From Endomychus coccineus (taxonomy: Eukaryota > Arthropoda > Insecta > Coleoptera > Endomychidae): DNA of 64,000 nucleotides. This document shows positions 31,501 to 44,100 of this stretch, piece by piece (within the stretch, counting starts at the first letter, position 1; every line of letters starts with the position of its first letter). A program made the translations under genes and the position numbers. Below the pieces are notes generated by a model. It was not told the DNA's origin, did no database searches, and worked only from the letters and a program-made list of their open reading frames with translations. The stretch lies in NCBI GenBank assembly GCA_958510875.1, contig OY294070.1, positions 8,742,001 through 8,806,000 of the forward strand. The letters are read 5' to 3'.

Positions 31501-31789
31501 AGTAACAAGAAATATAGATGAAACCACAGACACAATACAAGGAACCAGCTTATTAGTCTGAGCCAAACGTAATCACATCATTAAACAAGTCTCGACCTGA
31601 GGTTTTCGCTACCTTTTGCTTATTGTTATGAAGCATTTGCTCGTGAGTAAAAGGTTATCGTTATTCATATATAAAGAAGTAAATCCTTATGCTTCTACCT
31701 TTTGCTCAAAGCTTTACCTTTTGCTTCCACCTTTTGCTTATGAGCAAAAGCTTCACTTTTATTCATACGGGCCAATGAATGTTCATCCG

Positions 31790-32700
31790 TTCATATTTTA
31801 CTATCTATCGATCGCTGCAACTAAGGATACAAGACTGCGTATCATTGGTTGCAGCATAACGTTAATAAAGTTTAAAGAATATCATATTCTAAATAGTTAA
31901 TTAGTTTCAAGTAGTACAGTTTTAGACATAAAAAGTCTTTTGATGATGGTCGTGAGACCGAAACGTATGTAAAGACAAGAAAATATTTAGCATAAGTGTT
32001 AATGTGACCTATTTTCCGAGAATTTATATATAATTCATACCTGGGTCAAGAACCTTTATTACAATTCTGTCAGTCGATGCAACTACAAATACGAGATCGT
32101 GTATGATTGGTTGCAGTATAATTTAACTAGAGGTGTAGCGGTATTTCAATGAATATTTTATTTTTCGGCATTTTACTATCACTAGGTGATACAACTAAGA
32201 ATACAAGGTCGTGTATCAATGATTGCAACATAACGTTACTAGAGTTGTGTGGCTGTATGAACAATGAATCTTCCATTCATGGTATTTTAATACCTGTAGA
32301 TCGATGAAACTGAGGACACAAGATGGTCTATGAGTGATTGCAGTTCAGTATAACGTTACTAGAGTTGTGTGATTGTATTTCCAATGAATCCTTCATGCTC
32401 AGTATTTTACATAGACCTATTATCCTAATAGGAATAGGTATGGCATTTTACTATCTTTAAGGTGATGCAACTAAGAATACAAGATCATGTATCATTGGTT
32501 GCAGTATAATGTAACTATAATTGCTATAATGATTCTTCCATTCGAAGGTATTGTAATGAATCTTCAATTCAATAGTACATATTTACATATCTGTAGGACA
32601 ATACAATTGAGGATACAGCACCATGTATCATTGGTTGCAGCAGAACGTAGCTACTATCTGTAGATAAATGCAACTGATAATAGAATCTGAATTTGTGTTT
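31790..32700. repeat. Diverged, dispersed 133-bp satellite units
   Basis: At least six degenerate units around 31800, 32080, 32190, 32300, 32465 and 32600. All keep a core of about 38 bp from TGCAACTAAG to TCATTGGTTGCA, while the rest of the unit has drifted. A PLE tail (31925-32050) interrupts them. Confidence 0.88.
31925..32050 (+). mobile_element. Penelope-like family 1 tail with mutated hammerhead motif
   Basis: Matches 18440-18550. The ribozyme-like block is 31935-31976: stem I GTCTT/AAGAC is intact, but core CTGATGA is TTGATGA, changing the C3 position that catalysis requires. Stem II (GGTC-GTGA-GACC), GAAA and a short stem III remain. It ends TATATATAATTCATACCTGG. Confidence 0.8.
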
Positions 32701-33054
32701 TATACCTTTATTTTACATATTTGTCAATATATTATTATACTAGCTCGAAAAGACCGTGACAGAATGTAAAAGATACAATATTTCAGATACACCTGTAGAT
32801 TTTAGTAATTGTCATCAATTCAGATAACATACCTGTTTGAAAACCTGATGTAAACTGAATTAATCATGTAGTTAATATTGTTGTTTGTACGCTCTTTGTT
32901 TTCTAAACCTAATGAATATTATTGTACTTTCACGAACAGTAGATTCAAGCATTGATTGAATACGCATATATTTACATGCTTGAAATAGCAATTCATAAAA
33001 GATTAACCAAAAAGAGGTTTATTGGTGTGAAGGCTCATATAATATACAGGACGT
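32701..33054. other. Stretch with no recognisable feature
   Basis: AT-rich sequence between satellite fragments and the next foldback element. I see no coding motif or repeat. Confidence 0.5.
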
Positions 33055-33936
33055 CTCAGATTTTAATCGACAAAATTTAATACACGATAGAAAATTTGAT
33101 TTTGAGAAAAAAATTCCTAATAACATATATATGCACAGACACTTAGTTTTTGAGATACGGGTGTTGAAATTGATAAAAATTGATTTTTTTTTGCGAATAT
33201 CTCCGGAACCGTTTATCGTACAGAAAACAGCTTTTGCAAGCATTTTCTACCCATAGTAAGCTATGTTCTGAGTGATAAAAATTTTTTTTTTAGTCATAAT
33301 TGGTGAAGATTTTGGAGGGGTAGTTGGTGTTTTTCTCCCCAACTCTTACGCCACTGGAAAAAGTACAGTTTTGAGACAACCATTTGAACCGCCGATGTTT
33401 TCTACACAAAAAAGTAATCTTAGTCATAAGCTCTAAACTTGTTTTCGAGAAAAATCAACTTTTATGTTGAAAAACATGGTCAATTTTTTGGTTTTGTTAC
33501 TTGTTCTAACGTTTGAATAAATTTTGTTTAATTAGTTAGAATTGACCATGTTTTTCAACATAAAAGTTGATTTTTCTCGAAAGCGGTCAACTTTAGAGCT
33601 TATGACCAAGAGTACCTTTTTTGTGTAGAAAACATTAGCGGTTCAAATGGTTGTCTCAAAACCCCTTCAAAATCTTCACCAATTACGACTAAAAAAAAAA
33701 AATTTATCACACAGAACATAGCTTACTATGAGCAGAAAATGCTTGCAAAAGCTGTTTTCTGTACGATAAACGGTTCTGGAGATATTCGCAAAAAACGAAA
33801 TTTTTTTATCAATTTCAATACCCTGTAGCTCAAAAACTAAGCGTCTGTGCATATATGTTATCGAAAATTTTTCTCTCAAAATCAAATTTTCTATCGTCTA
33901 TTAAATTTTCCCGATTAAAATCTGAAACACCCTGTA
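33055..33936. mobile_element. Foldback element, ~440-bp arms, TA target
   Basis: The left end TACAGGACGTCTCAGATTTT and right end AAAATCTGAAACACCCTGTA are inverted copies flanked by TA on each side. Pairing continues inward almost without break to CATGGTCAATTTT (about 33490) and AAAATTGACCATG-like sequence (about 33540), leaving a loop near 35-40 bp. No transposase is present, so it is non-autonomous. The CAGGGTGTTTCA-like ends are a style common among insect MITEs with TA duplication. Confidence 0.88.
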
Positions 33937-34039
33937 TATTAATGTGCTAAAATTCGAATTATTCGTGTTTTGTTTGTTGTTGCGACATTCTCAATTCGAA
34001 TTAATTAAACATCTCTCGCTTTAATTGATGTCAATTACT

Positions 34040-34180
34040 TTTCAGAATTCCGCTGATGATGGTCGTGAGACCAAAACGTAACGTAATGACGAAAATATAG
34101 TAACAAAAGTTTTAATGTGATCTATTTAAAAAGAATTTACATATAATTCATACCTAGGTCGAGCATCATCATTACATTTG
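34040..34180 (+). mobile_element. Penelope-like family 1 tail with damaged hammerhead motif
   Basis: CTGATGA (34053-34059) and stem II GGTC-GTGA-GACC are kept, but the following GAAA has become AAAA (the G12 position) and stem I no longer pairs. It ends with TACATATAATTCATACCTAG. The third family 1 tail in the window. Confidence 0.8.
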
Positions 34181-35097
34181 TGAACCGAAGGAGTGAGAGT
34201 CCCATAGGAATAGTAGTCGAAAAAAACCATGTTCTTGCAAAACAACTACTCCCTCAAAATTCTTTTGCGCAGTTGTCTGAATTCACGGAATGAGTAAAAC
34301 TCAAAAATTTCCCCGGAATTTCGTCGCCATCTTGATAAAATCTATTTTATTATTGCCCGCAGAAGAAAACTTTTTATACCAGACAAAATGAAGAGCGTTC
34401 ATTAACACATGTATTCGAAAAACGACTGAAACTGGTCGATAATGGAGGAAAAACGATTTTTGGTACTTGCGACAAGGACATAAATGTGCAAAATCCGACT
34501 CTGCACATTTTCGTGGAAATTGATTTTGAGGTCAAGATAGCGGCGAAAGTCCGGGAGGGTGTAAGGTGTAAACGTTTTGGTTTTTGACTTATCTCATGAC
34601 CTCAAACTCTTGTGCAAAAGGAATAGTTTTTGCAGAGATAAAAGTACCTTCCATTTTATTGCACTAATAATGATGTTTACAAAGGGCTCACTAAAATGAG
34701 CCCGTACAGTTAACACCAGCACAGTTTGTGCAAGTACCATCGAATATATTCATCAACCATTGTTCCACTAACAAATTAAAATAAATTTGAATGAATACCC
34801 ACTCTAGGAAATACTCCATGTTAGGCACATAAACACAGATTCACTCAAGCGATGAATAACGATCTAAAATGTAGATCATTCTAAAACGTGATACTGCAAT
34901 TGTTTGACCCGATTATCCCCGCAGTTGTTATAGAAATCGCAATTACAGTTAGTTTCGGTCCGACCTATAGATCGCATAAATTAAAAACCACTTTGTCCAA
35001 GATGATCAACAGAATAAAACGTTAATACATTCGTATTTTAAAAGTCTAGACTCGGTTCGTTATTTGTGTAAAATATTTCCCTGCAGTTTGTGCAACA
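34181..35097. other. Upstream region of the 302-residue gene
   Basis: No repeat copy or coding motif recognised. It should contain the promoter and 5' UTR of the gene starting at 35098, but I cannot place a core promoter with confidence. Confidence 0.4.
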
Positions 35098-35151
35098 ATG
35101 AATTCGATTAAAAGTTATGGATTTTTCTTGTTCCCTTTAATTATAATTCAG
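35098..35151 (+). CDS. 302-aa gene exon 1, signal peptide
   Basis: ATG at 35098 and eighteen codons, phase 0, donor GTGAGT. The reading frame runs on beyond the donor as intron; the exon end was chosen by the GT and the perfect phase match to 41957. A signal peptide alone in the first exon is common in insect secreted proteins. Confidence 0.8.
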
Positions 35152-38100
35152 GTGAGTTTTTCTCAATTTATTGCAATAAAGAGGATTTTATTTGGATCAA
35201 TTCTTCCTATGTTATTATTCGTTACGATATCCCAGACAAAGGATGCTCCACTGACACTGTTTCTGAACTCAACGGCATTTGGGTGGTCTATTTTAGTTGT
35301 TGTTCGGTTTATTATCAATTCTTTTATTTCTTTTTACACCAGACCATTGATTGAAAAATACAAAGTATTTTTGGGTGTTCAATAACTTGACTGTATAAGT
35401 GTTAAATTTATTTCTATTTTAGCATAATTTCAAATTCTAAGAAATACATATTTGTAGCTTTAACATATACGTAGATTTTGATAGCAACTTTATCACCCAA
35501 TTTTTTCAAAACTAGTTGAAATTCAGAAAGGATGAGGTATTATAATTGAACTCGAAACCTGGTAGCACGGATCTACAAAAAAAAAGATTGTGAGAATTAA
35601 ACATTACAATATTAATATCAACATGAACTCAGACTTTAGGCCAGTACTAATAGGAGAAAATATTAGAAATAAAAAAAATAATATGTTACAGCAATCTGAT
35701 AGCGGGATATTGTAGAACAAGATATTATAAAAGAGGGAAAAATAAATCGAACCGACAGCTGCTATCCGGTATCGAATAGGGTGTGTTTTTAGGGGTTGAA
35801 AACAGATTTTCGTGATTTGTGGCTAAATCATGTGTATTCTATCAAAAAAATTAAATATAAAAGTTATAGGGAATAGAAAGATCTACAACTTTTGTACCCA
35901 CCATTTTTACCCTAACCTCTAAATTTTTCGACAAAAATGCGAATAACCAATTTTTCGGTTTTTAATTTTTTTCTTCGACAAATAAAACTATATGAAGCTC
36001 AAACTTCGGCAAAAGATACCTCTATTTATTACAAAAAGGAAGTAATTTTTTCGGAAGGAAATATATGGCAGTTCTTGTTAAATTTAATTTTCCTCTTAAA
36101 ACTACGCATTCTACAGAGTTCTGTTTTGGCTCACTTACTCTTTGTTATGTCTACTTTCGACAAACGGTAAAAAAAAGTATACTGCAATGGAAAAAATGGC
36201 GGGAAAATTGAAATAACCGAAAAAATCGCTGTTTTCGTGGTAATTTGCATATTTATCGTTGAATAATTGTTATTAATTAATAAAATCATTTTAATTTTCT
36301 CATGTTTATGGAAACTATAACATTATTTCTTTAATTATTGTATAGATTGAATTTTGATATGATGTCATGCAAGTCTAAGACAGCAAATTATATCTGGTAT
36401 ATTTGTATCTTCGTAATCGCAGGATACTAATAAATGACTTCCACGATCGTCGTACATGGGATTGTTACTATCAAACAAAACATAAGAAATGCACATTCTC
36501 AATATGCATTTAAGAACAACTCTAGTTTTTTACTCGAAATCAATTAGTTTACTAAACAAATTATAATCATACAATAGGTAATGTAGTAGATCTACAATGA
36601 TATATACGGGTTTTGTAGAGTGGCTTTCAATTATAAGACAGTATTTGCATGTTGCACTGAATATTGGAAGTATTTATATGAAAAAAAAAATTTATAAAAA
36701 ATAATACATCGTGCAAAAATTGAAGCAGATCCCTCCTGTTTTTAGGTAGTAAATACTAACAACATGAAATTCATAAATGCGGTAAAAAAAATTTAATATT
36801 ATTTTGAACATGCTCAAAAAACTAAATTGAAAAAGTATGCATTCCCATAGATGTATTTGTCTCTAATCTTGCTTTCTTAGCAGAGCGTTGTACTTCTTCT
36901 TCGTCCAATTCAACAAAACTGAACGATTCTCTAGTGTTTTCGAAAGTTTCTTTGAGTACTGTTTTAGTTATAGTATATTGATCTGTTTCCATTTCTCTCG
37001 AGTCACTTTCGTGTATGGAAATTTGTGGAAGTTCAGCATTTGAGCAATTTTCTAAATTAAAACAATTTAAACATAAGTTGGTACGACTGTAGGATATGCC
37101 GTCTCGACCTCTCATTAGTTTAGAAGGCCTCTGGTTGTTCGTATCCTGCGATTACGAATGTACGAATATAGTAGATATAATTTGCTGTCTTAGACATGTA
37201 TGACATCATATCAAAACTCGATCTACACAATAATTAAAGGAATAATATTACAGTTTCCATAAACATACAAAAATTAAAATGATTTTATTTAAAAAAAATC
37301 GATGGTGGAAGCCTTTACTTTATGGTAATTTATCATTTTGACTATATGAAAGAATAACTACTTTGTTTTTATACCACTTTTATTAATAATAACGTGAAAA
37401 CGTAACTATAGTTTCAACACCGAAGTGCCATTATCAAACAATTAGAAAATTATGAAGAAATCAATGAAACAGTTCAAGTATAAATAGAGTAGAGTAAAGT
37501 AGGGTTGAGATTAAGGGGTCAATGGAAATTCCAAAAGCAGGTAGATCCTAGGAAAGTACAGTATTACATAGTAAACATAGCAACAATTTGTGAATTAGTG
37601 AGATTAAAATTTAATATTCTAAGAATTATTTTAAGAGCGGTTTGAAAGACACATGAAAATATCACTTCGATATAGGTCTAACTGATCATTGAGGATATTT
37701 TTATTAGAGTTTTTGACACCTTTATAAATCTCTATTGATTCTAATATATTCAATTTAAAACCTCTGCAGTGCTATGCTGCTAAATGGCTATAAACCTGAT
37801 GGCTATAAGTATAGCCGACTATAGATACAGACCAAAAATTATAGTCTATTGGTATTCTATTAATTCTAATTTAAGTCGGACTATAAATATAAATCGACTA
37901 GAAGAAAGACTATAGCGTTTTCAATGTAGCTTTATCTCATATACCGGCAACGCTGCATATTTTATATATTTGACAAATGACAACAGTAATTGGCAGTTTT
38001 ATAGGAATTATCGTATGGGTTATGTGCTTGATATGCATAGACATTATTCACAGATTCATATTTCATATTTTCTATTTACGATTAAAAAGAAGTGGATATA

Positions 38101-41100
38101 GAAGGACATAAGTAAGTACAAAGAATTTTCAAGATTAGTCATCCGCGGAAGTCTACTATTCAAAAAAGTACAAAGAATATAATATATTCGGTCCTATATC
38201 TCATTCATATTGTTATTTATTTATGGAGAATGCAAGAAGAGGTCTCGGTCTTCGGAAGAGCAAATAGAGTTTTTATTGAAGTTTATATTGAAGAATAAAG
38301 ACTTTGTTGCCACGGGAAAATTTGTTAATATACGGGGTAATGAAAATAAAAAATTTGTGATTCCTTAATTGTTGAAATAACTGGTGATAATATTTTGCCT
38401 AATCCGTCTTCCTGCTGCTCTATCTTCAGCATTAGCAATATTCACTAAAATCTGAGGCACTGGCTCTATCTCTTGTTCTTCCATCCGTATTTGGGCCCTG
38501 AGAGTATTTCCAATTGGCATTAATAAACTGATCATAGTTGGAAAATTCAATAAGAAATCTTCAATAGTAATTATACATTTAAATTGCACTTGATTAAATA
38601 CTTTTAATCTAAGTGCAATAAAGTAAATTGCAATCAGTAAAGGATTTTGATTTATCTAACTATATTAGGCTATATGTTTTCAACCTATTTATTAAGAACG
38701 ACGCTGTTTTATCCACTCGGAATAATCGCACAAACTCAATATTTCGTAGGTCGAACGAATTTGAAGTATCCCGTAATTGCAAGTAAATTAAATTATAAAG
38801 CTTAAGTCAGCTATCTTGACGGCTAAAAGATGGACTATAAAATCGACTTTCATTATAGACTCCAAAACAGACTTTAGCGGATAGTAGAATACCAATATTG
38901 AAAAACCGGCTATAAGATAAATGTGAAGGCAGCTACAGTTGCTTTTATAGTCCGAAATGAGGCTATAACTATTAGCAGCATAGCACTGCTGGTTTGGTTA
39001 TGTAGAATGCTTAGACTATCTAAATTAGGGAAATTATGACCAGTTTGTAAAAAATGATTAGTAAAGGTTGAGTCTGTTTTGTTAAGTCTAAACGAGCGAA
39101 AATGTTCTTCGTATCTTAATTTGAAATTACGACGAGTTCTACCTATATAAAAGTCATCACAGTCTGGGCAAATCATCTTATAAACTCCAGGTTTTCTATA
39201 TTTATTGATTTTGTCTTTGGCGTTGTATATAAGATGGCAAAGTAAAAATCAGTTTCAAACCTCAAAATAAACTTTGCCATCTTATATACAACGCCAAAAA
39301 CAAAATCAATAAATATAGAAAACCTGGAGTTTATAAGATGATTTGCCCAGACTGTGATGACTTTTATATAGGTAGAACTCGTCGTAATTTCAAATTAAGA
39401 TACGAAGAACATTTTCGCTCGTTTAGACTCAATAAAACTGACTCAACCTTTGCTAATCATTTTTTAGAAACTGGTCATAATTTCCCTAATTTAGATAGCC
39501 TAAGCGTTTTACATAACCAAACCAAAGGTTTCAAATTGAATATATTAGAATCAATAGAGATTTATAAAGGTGTCAAAAACTCTAATAAAAATATCCTCAA
39601 TGATCAGTTAGACCTATATCAAAGTGATCTCTTCATGTGTCTTTCAAACCGCTCTTTAAATAATTCTTAGAATATTAAATTATAATCACGCTAATTCACA
39701 AATTGTTGCTATGTTTACTATGTAATACTGTACTTTCCTAGGATCTACCTGCTTTTGGAATTTCCATTGACCCCTTAACCTCAACCCTACTTTACTCTAC
39801 TCTATTTATACTTGAACTGTTTCATTGATTTCTTCATAATTTTCTAATTGTTTGATAATGGCACTTCGGTGTTGAAACTATAGTTACGTTTTCACGTTAT
39901 TATTAATAAAAGTGGTATAAAGACAAAGTAGTTATTCTTTCATATAATCAAAATGATTTTATTAATTAATAACAATTATTCAACGATAAATATGCAAATT
40001 ACCACTAAAAAAGCGATTTTTCGGTTTTTCAATTTTACCGCCATTTTTTCCATTGCAGCATACCTTTTTTCACCACTTATCGGAAGTAGTCGTAACAACG
40101 AGTAAGTGAATCTGAACAGAACTCTGTAGGAGTTGTAGTTTTAAGAGGAATTGCAGTTAAAAATTTGTTTTTTTTTTGTTTTAAATTAATTTTAACAAGA
40201 ACCTCCCATATATTTCCCTCCAAAAAAAGTACTGCCTTTTTCAAATAAATAGAGGTATTTTTTGCCAAAGTTTCAGCTCCATAAATTAAAAACCGAAAAA
40301 TTGGCTTTTCGCATTTTTGTCGAAAAATTTAGAGGTTAGGGTAAAAATAGTGAGTACAAAAGTTGTAGATCTTTTTATTCCCTATAACTTTTTTCTTCAA
40401 CTTTTTTTGATAGAACATACGGTTTAGCCAGAAAAAACGAAAAACTGTTTTAAACCCCTAAAAACACACCCATTCCACCCCGGATAGCAGCTGTCGGTTC
40501 AATTTATTTTTCCCTCTTTAACAATATCTTGTTCTACAATATCCTGCTGTCAGATTCCTGTAACAAATTTTGTTGTTGTTCAAATACTATTTGTACTGGC
40601 CTACTTGGGTGAAACTAATTTTTTAATTATTAAAGACTATTTGTTAGGCAAAATGTACCTACTGACTTAAATTGTTTGGCGCTTAGTTCAACTTAAAATA
40701 CCTGCCAACATACACATTTTTAGCGTCACACGATTTTATCTTACATATATAACATCTTTGACCATCACACCATGATAATTGTACTTCCGCTGAGAGGTGT
40801 TCGATAGAGTGAAACAGCTGCCCAGAACTATTAGTTGTAATGTTACTGTTCGATCTAGAGAAGCCTTATCATTGTAATATACCGGGATATCAAAAATTAT
40901 ATTGGTCAAGGGGGGTTGTGGAATCTCAAACGTGTGTCTTACTTTACGTTTGAAATAATTATGTCACTGTCACACTGACATCATCAATAACCTACAAATT
41001 TCATACCTATCTATTTCAGCTGTAAAGCAATAATGAACTACAAATTACGAAATTATTATGTGAACTTTGAACCTTTTCAGAGGTCGTGATAGCCACAATC

Positions 41101-44100
41101 CGGGTCAAAAACTGTTTTGAAATAGTTAATTTTCCGTAAATCGAATGACGTTCACGTGAAAAGCCCGTAGCACGCGAGTCAGAAAAGTGCAAACTGGTTG
41201 TACCTAATACAACTTTACGACGACTTTTCGCGTGCCGTTTTCGCTCCATGTAGTTAGATTTAGTATCGGACCGTGCCCGACGGCCCTTCTTTTTTCGATA
41301 AATTTCCATTAAATAGGGAAAATTCAATTAAAACAGTTTGAGCTATCCTCAGATTCTCAGCTACGCGCGTCTAACGTGCGACGTACCAAAGGGAATTTTC
41401 TCGCGATTAAAATATACACGAAGCGGGTAAAAGCTAGCGGCCCACAGCCAAAAACACTTTATTACAACTGGCGCCGGTCGCACGGGGCAAGAAAACGCCC
41501 TAAATTAACAAGACCGAGGTAAAATGTATAAACTCTAACTTACGCGCAGCGAACTCCTCGAGGCATATATCAAAGTGATTTCGTTCGTAGCTAATTACAT
41601 AGAACGTCTGGCGTTCATGCAATCATGTTTTTAGATCATTCGAACCTTCTAGTTTCGATAGGCCACGTCAAAAACCCGGAGTCCAAAGCGCTAAAGACTT
41701 CTGAGTGTTACAATATTCGTATAAAATTGCCCAATTTCGCACTTTTAGAAACTTCAAATTAATTATGACATAATTATTTCATACGTAAAGTAAGACACAC
41801 GTTTTAGATTCCACAACCACCCTTGACCAAGATAATTTTTGATATCCCGGTATTGATAATTGTTCCTCCACTCGTTGGTATCCTCAGAATGTGTTATTAA
41901 CTACTTACCAATAAAATCCAATTGCCCATGTAACCAAGATATTCTACCGGTTTCAGATCTGTCACTCACAAGATGATTTACGAGGACCACCTCTAATAGA
42001 ACCGACTGTGAATTTACTGGACTCCTACATACCCCCAGCCATGCAAATAATAGCCCATTTGACGGAAAGTATGAAGTACGATTTGAGGCCCGATGGAAGC
42101 CCGTCTACCACGACAGCTATGCCCACTTCTACGCATAAACCTGGAATATATGCACCAGGAAATCCGTTGGGACCTGAGCAATATTTCCTCAAAGAGATTA
42201 GTTACAAAGATTATGTTCAGAAATTGATTAGTGGTGACTACAGTAACTACTTTGACAGGTATGTTAGGTTATGTAGATCGGGCGCAGTAAAACAATATAA
42301 AATCAATATTAAATCGAATATACCCCTAAAAGCCCAATGATATTTGATATTTCAGCAAATTCAATAGATCTGAAATATAAAAGAAGGGTTTAGAAGAGTT
42401 TATATCGTTAAATATTCTCAAGATGGTACCTACCAGTAATGGTTTCTGAACGATACCAATGTATTTACAAAGTTTATCAAAGCTGTTTGGTCCATGATAA
42501 AAGAAAATGTAGATTTATACAAAACAACAATCAATTATCAAATCAAAGATGAAAGAAAAGTGTTTTATTAATACTTCATGATTTAATTCAAACCCGAAGC
42601 CAACCCCAAAATTCTAGAATCATTTCTATTAATTTCAGATCTACTGAAGAAGAAAACTTAGTTACCAAAATACATAATTAGGTTACTAAGTAAATGCAAT
42701 AGAAAGTAAAATTCTTCGATCATCTCCCACTACTTTCAAATTCACAGGTACAAAGTTCCAGTCGAGGCTGCAAGATCTCAGGAAGTGGAACAACAGAAAT
42801 CCACCCCGCCCAGTGGAGATTTGCCTGATGACTTGGAGAACCTGATAGGTGATGCACCGGCCTACATTTTGAAATTGGTGAACCGAGAAGAAAACGATGT
42901 TGCTCCTAAGAACGTCGAAAGTCAAATACAACAGTTCTCTCAGAGTTACGACGATTCTAACTTCAGATTCTACTTAGCCAAAGCGACAAGAGAGCCGCCC
43001 ATAACTGCTTATGTCCAGCTGTTGTCTCTTTATGATCTATTGAATAAGGACTCGAAAAAATTAGGTCTTAATAAATACCAGGTAAGAACTTAATCTAACA
43101 GCTTGTTGAACTTGAAACTTCTCATCAATGGCTGTAATGTGTTGGGATCGTACACGAAGGCACTATTTTAATAACTGAGAGTTGTGGTTTTGAATGAATT
43201 TAATTCTTACACTTAACAATATAATAATTACAAACTAGACTATAATGAACGAGTATATATTTGGATGTTTGCTGGAATGTTGAACGAATAATACCGGGAT
43301 ATCAAAAATTATCTTGGTCAAGGGTGGTTGTGGAATTTAAAACGTGTGTCTTTACTTTACGTTTGAAATAATTATATCATAATTAATTTGAAGTTTCTAA
43401 AAGTGCGAAATTTCGCAATTTTATACGAATATTGTCTTTAGCGCTTTGGACTCCGGGATTTTCACGTGGCCTATCGAAATTAGAAGGTTCGAATTATCTA
43501 AAAACATAATTGCATGAACGCCAGACATCCTATGTAATTAGCTACGAACGAAATCATTTTGACATATGCCTCCAGGAGCTCGCTGCGCGTAAGTTAGAGT
43601 TTATACATTTCACCTCGGTCTTGTTAATTTGGGGCCGTTACGTGCCCTGTGCGGGCGGCGCCAGTTGTAATAAAGTGTTTTCGGCTATGGGCTGCTAGCC
43701 TTTACCCGCTTCGTGTATATCTTAGTCGCGAGAAAATTCCCTTTGGTACGTCGCACGTTAGACGAGCGTCGCTGAGATCTGAGAATAGCTCAAATTTTTT
43801 ATAACTTGTTGGTGCAACGGCATTGAAGCGAAGATAACGTTGAGACCACGAAGTTTTATTTTTCCATCTGCATCATGCCTAATGTTCAAATCTAGGAAAT
43901 TTATGTATTTGTTCACTTCTATTTCACAAGTAAAGCGGCGTTTACAGCGGAAATTGTTAAATTTATTAATCACGTACATTGTCACACACATTGTCATATG
44001 ACATTCAAAAGAATAGGAAAGTCACTGGTTACACGAGATTAGAAAAACAACCCAATTCCCATTTCCCTCCCCTTGAAAATAAGCATCTCAGCAAAGCACG

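Larger units (their letters stand above)
30188..31773 (+). mobile_element. PIF/Harbinger DNA transposon inside the satellite
   Basis: Terminal inverted repeats GGCCCGAATGAATAAAA and, at the right end inverted, GGCCCGTATGAATAAAA, flanked by AAT on both sides (30185-30187 and 31774-31776), the 3-bp duplication expected of this superfamily. It carries a broken transposase on the plus strand and a trace of the second, SANT/MADF-like protein on the minus strand, the usual two-gene convergent layout. Satellite-like sequence resumes on the right at about 31790, so the element inserted in the array fringe. Confidence 0.93.
37766..38989. mobile_element. Second Harbinger-like element, inside the PLE minus copy
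   Basis: Inverted ends GCAGTGCTATGCTGCTAA at both sides interrupt the PLE copy: sequence left (ATTCAATTTAAAACCT) and right (TGGTTTGGTTATGTAG) is contiguous in the intact plus copy at 39512-39545. Inside are a plus-strand SANT-like start and a minus-strand transposase C-terminus. Copies of CTATAA-rich sub-terminal repeats lie near both ends. I could not settle the target duplication. Confidence 0.8.
37290..39949. mobile_element. Penelope-like family 3, head-to-head inverted pair
   Basis: A minus copy (37300-37765 plus 38990-39245) and a plus copy (39262-39949) mirror each other around 39253, ~690 bp per arm. Both encode a GIY-YIG endonuclease, and both end in the same tail (GTTTCAACACCGAAGTGCC in the left copy). 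The pair is flanked by AAAATGATTTTATT at 37276-37289 and 39950-39963, a plausible 14-bp target duplication, so it probably inserted as one inverted unit. Such 5'-truncated inverted pairs are known for PLEs. Confidence 0.88.
35637..40603. mobile_element. Long-TIR foldback DNA element, interrupted by PLE pair
   Basis: Ends TAGGCCAGTAC and GTACTGGCCTA are flanked by CTT on both sides. The left arm (35637 to about 36432) is the reverse complement of two right segments: about 37137-37289 and 39950-40603. The split is explained by insertion of the PLE pair (37290-39949), flanked by a 14-bp direct repeat. Between the arms lies ~700 bp with a minus-strand ORF. Without the insert the element would be about 2.3 kb. 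Confidence 0.8.

Noticed and set aside
41016..41327. 103-codon minus ORF in element copy a
   Set aside because: Basic composition but no transposase motif, and copy b does not keep it open.
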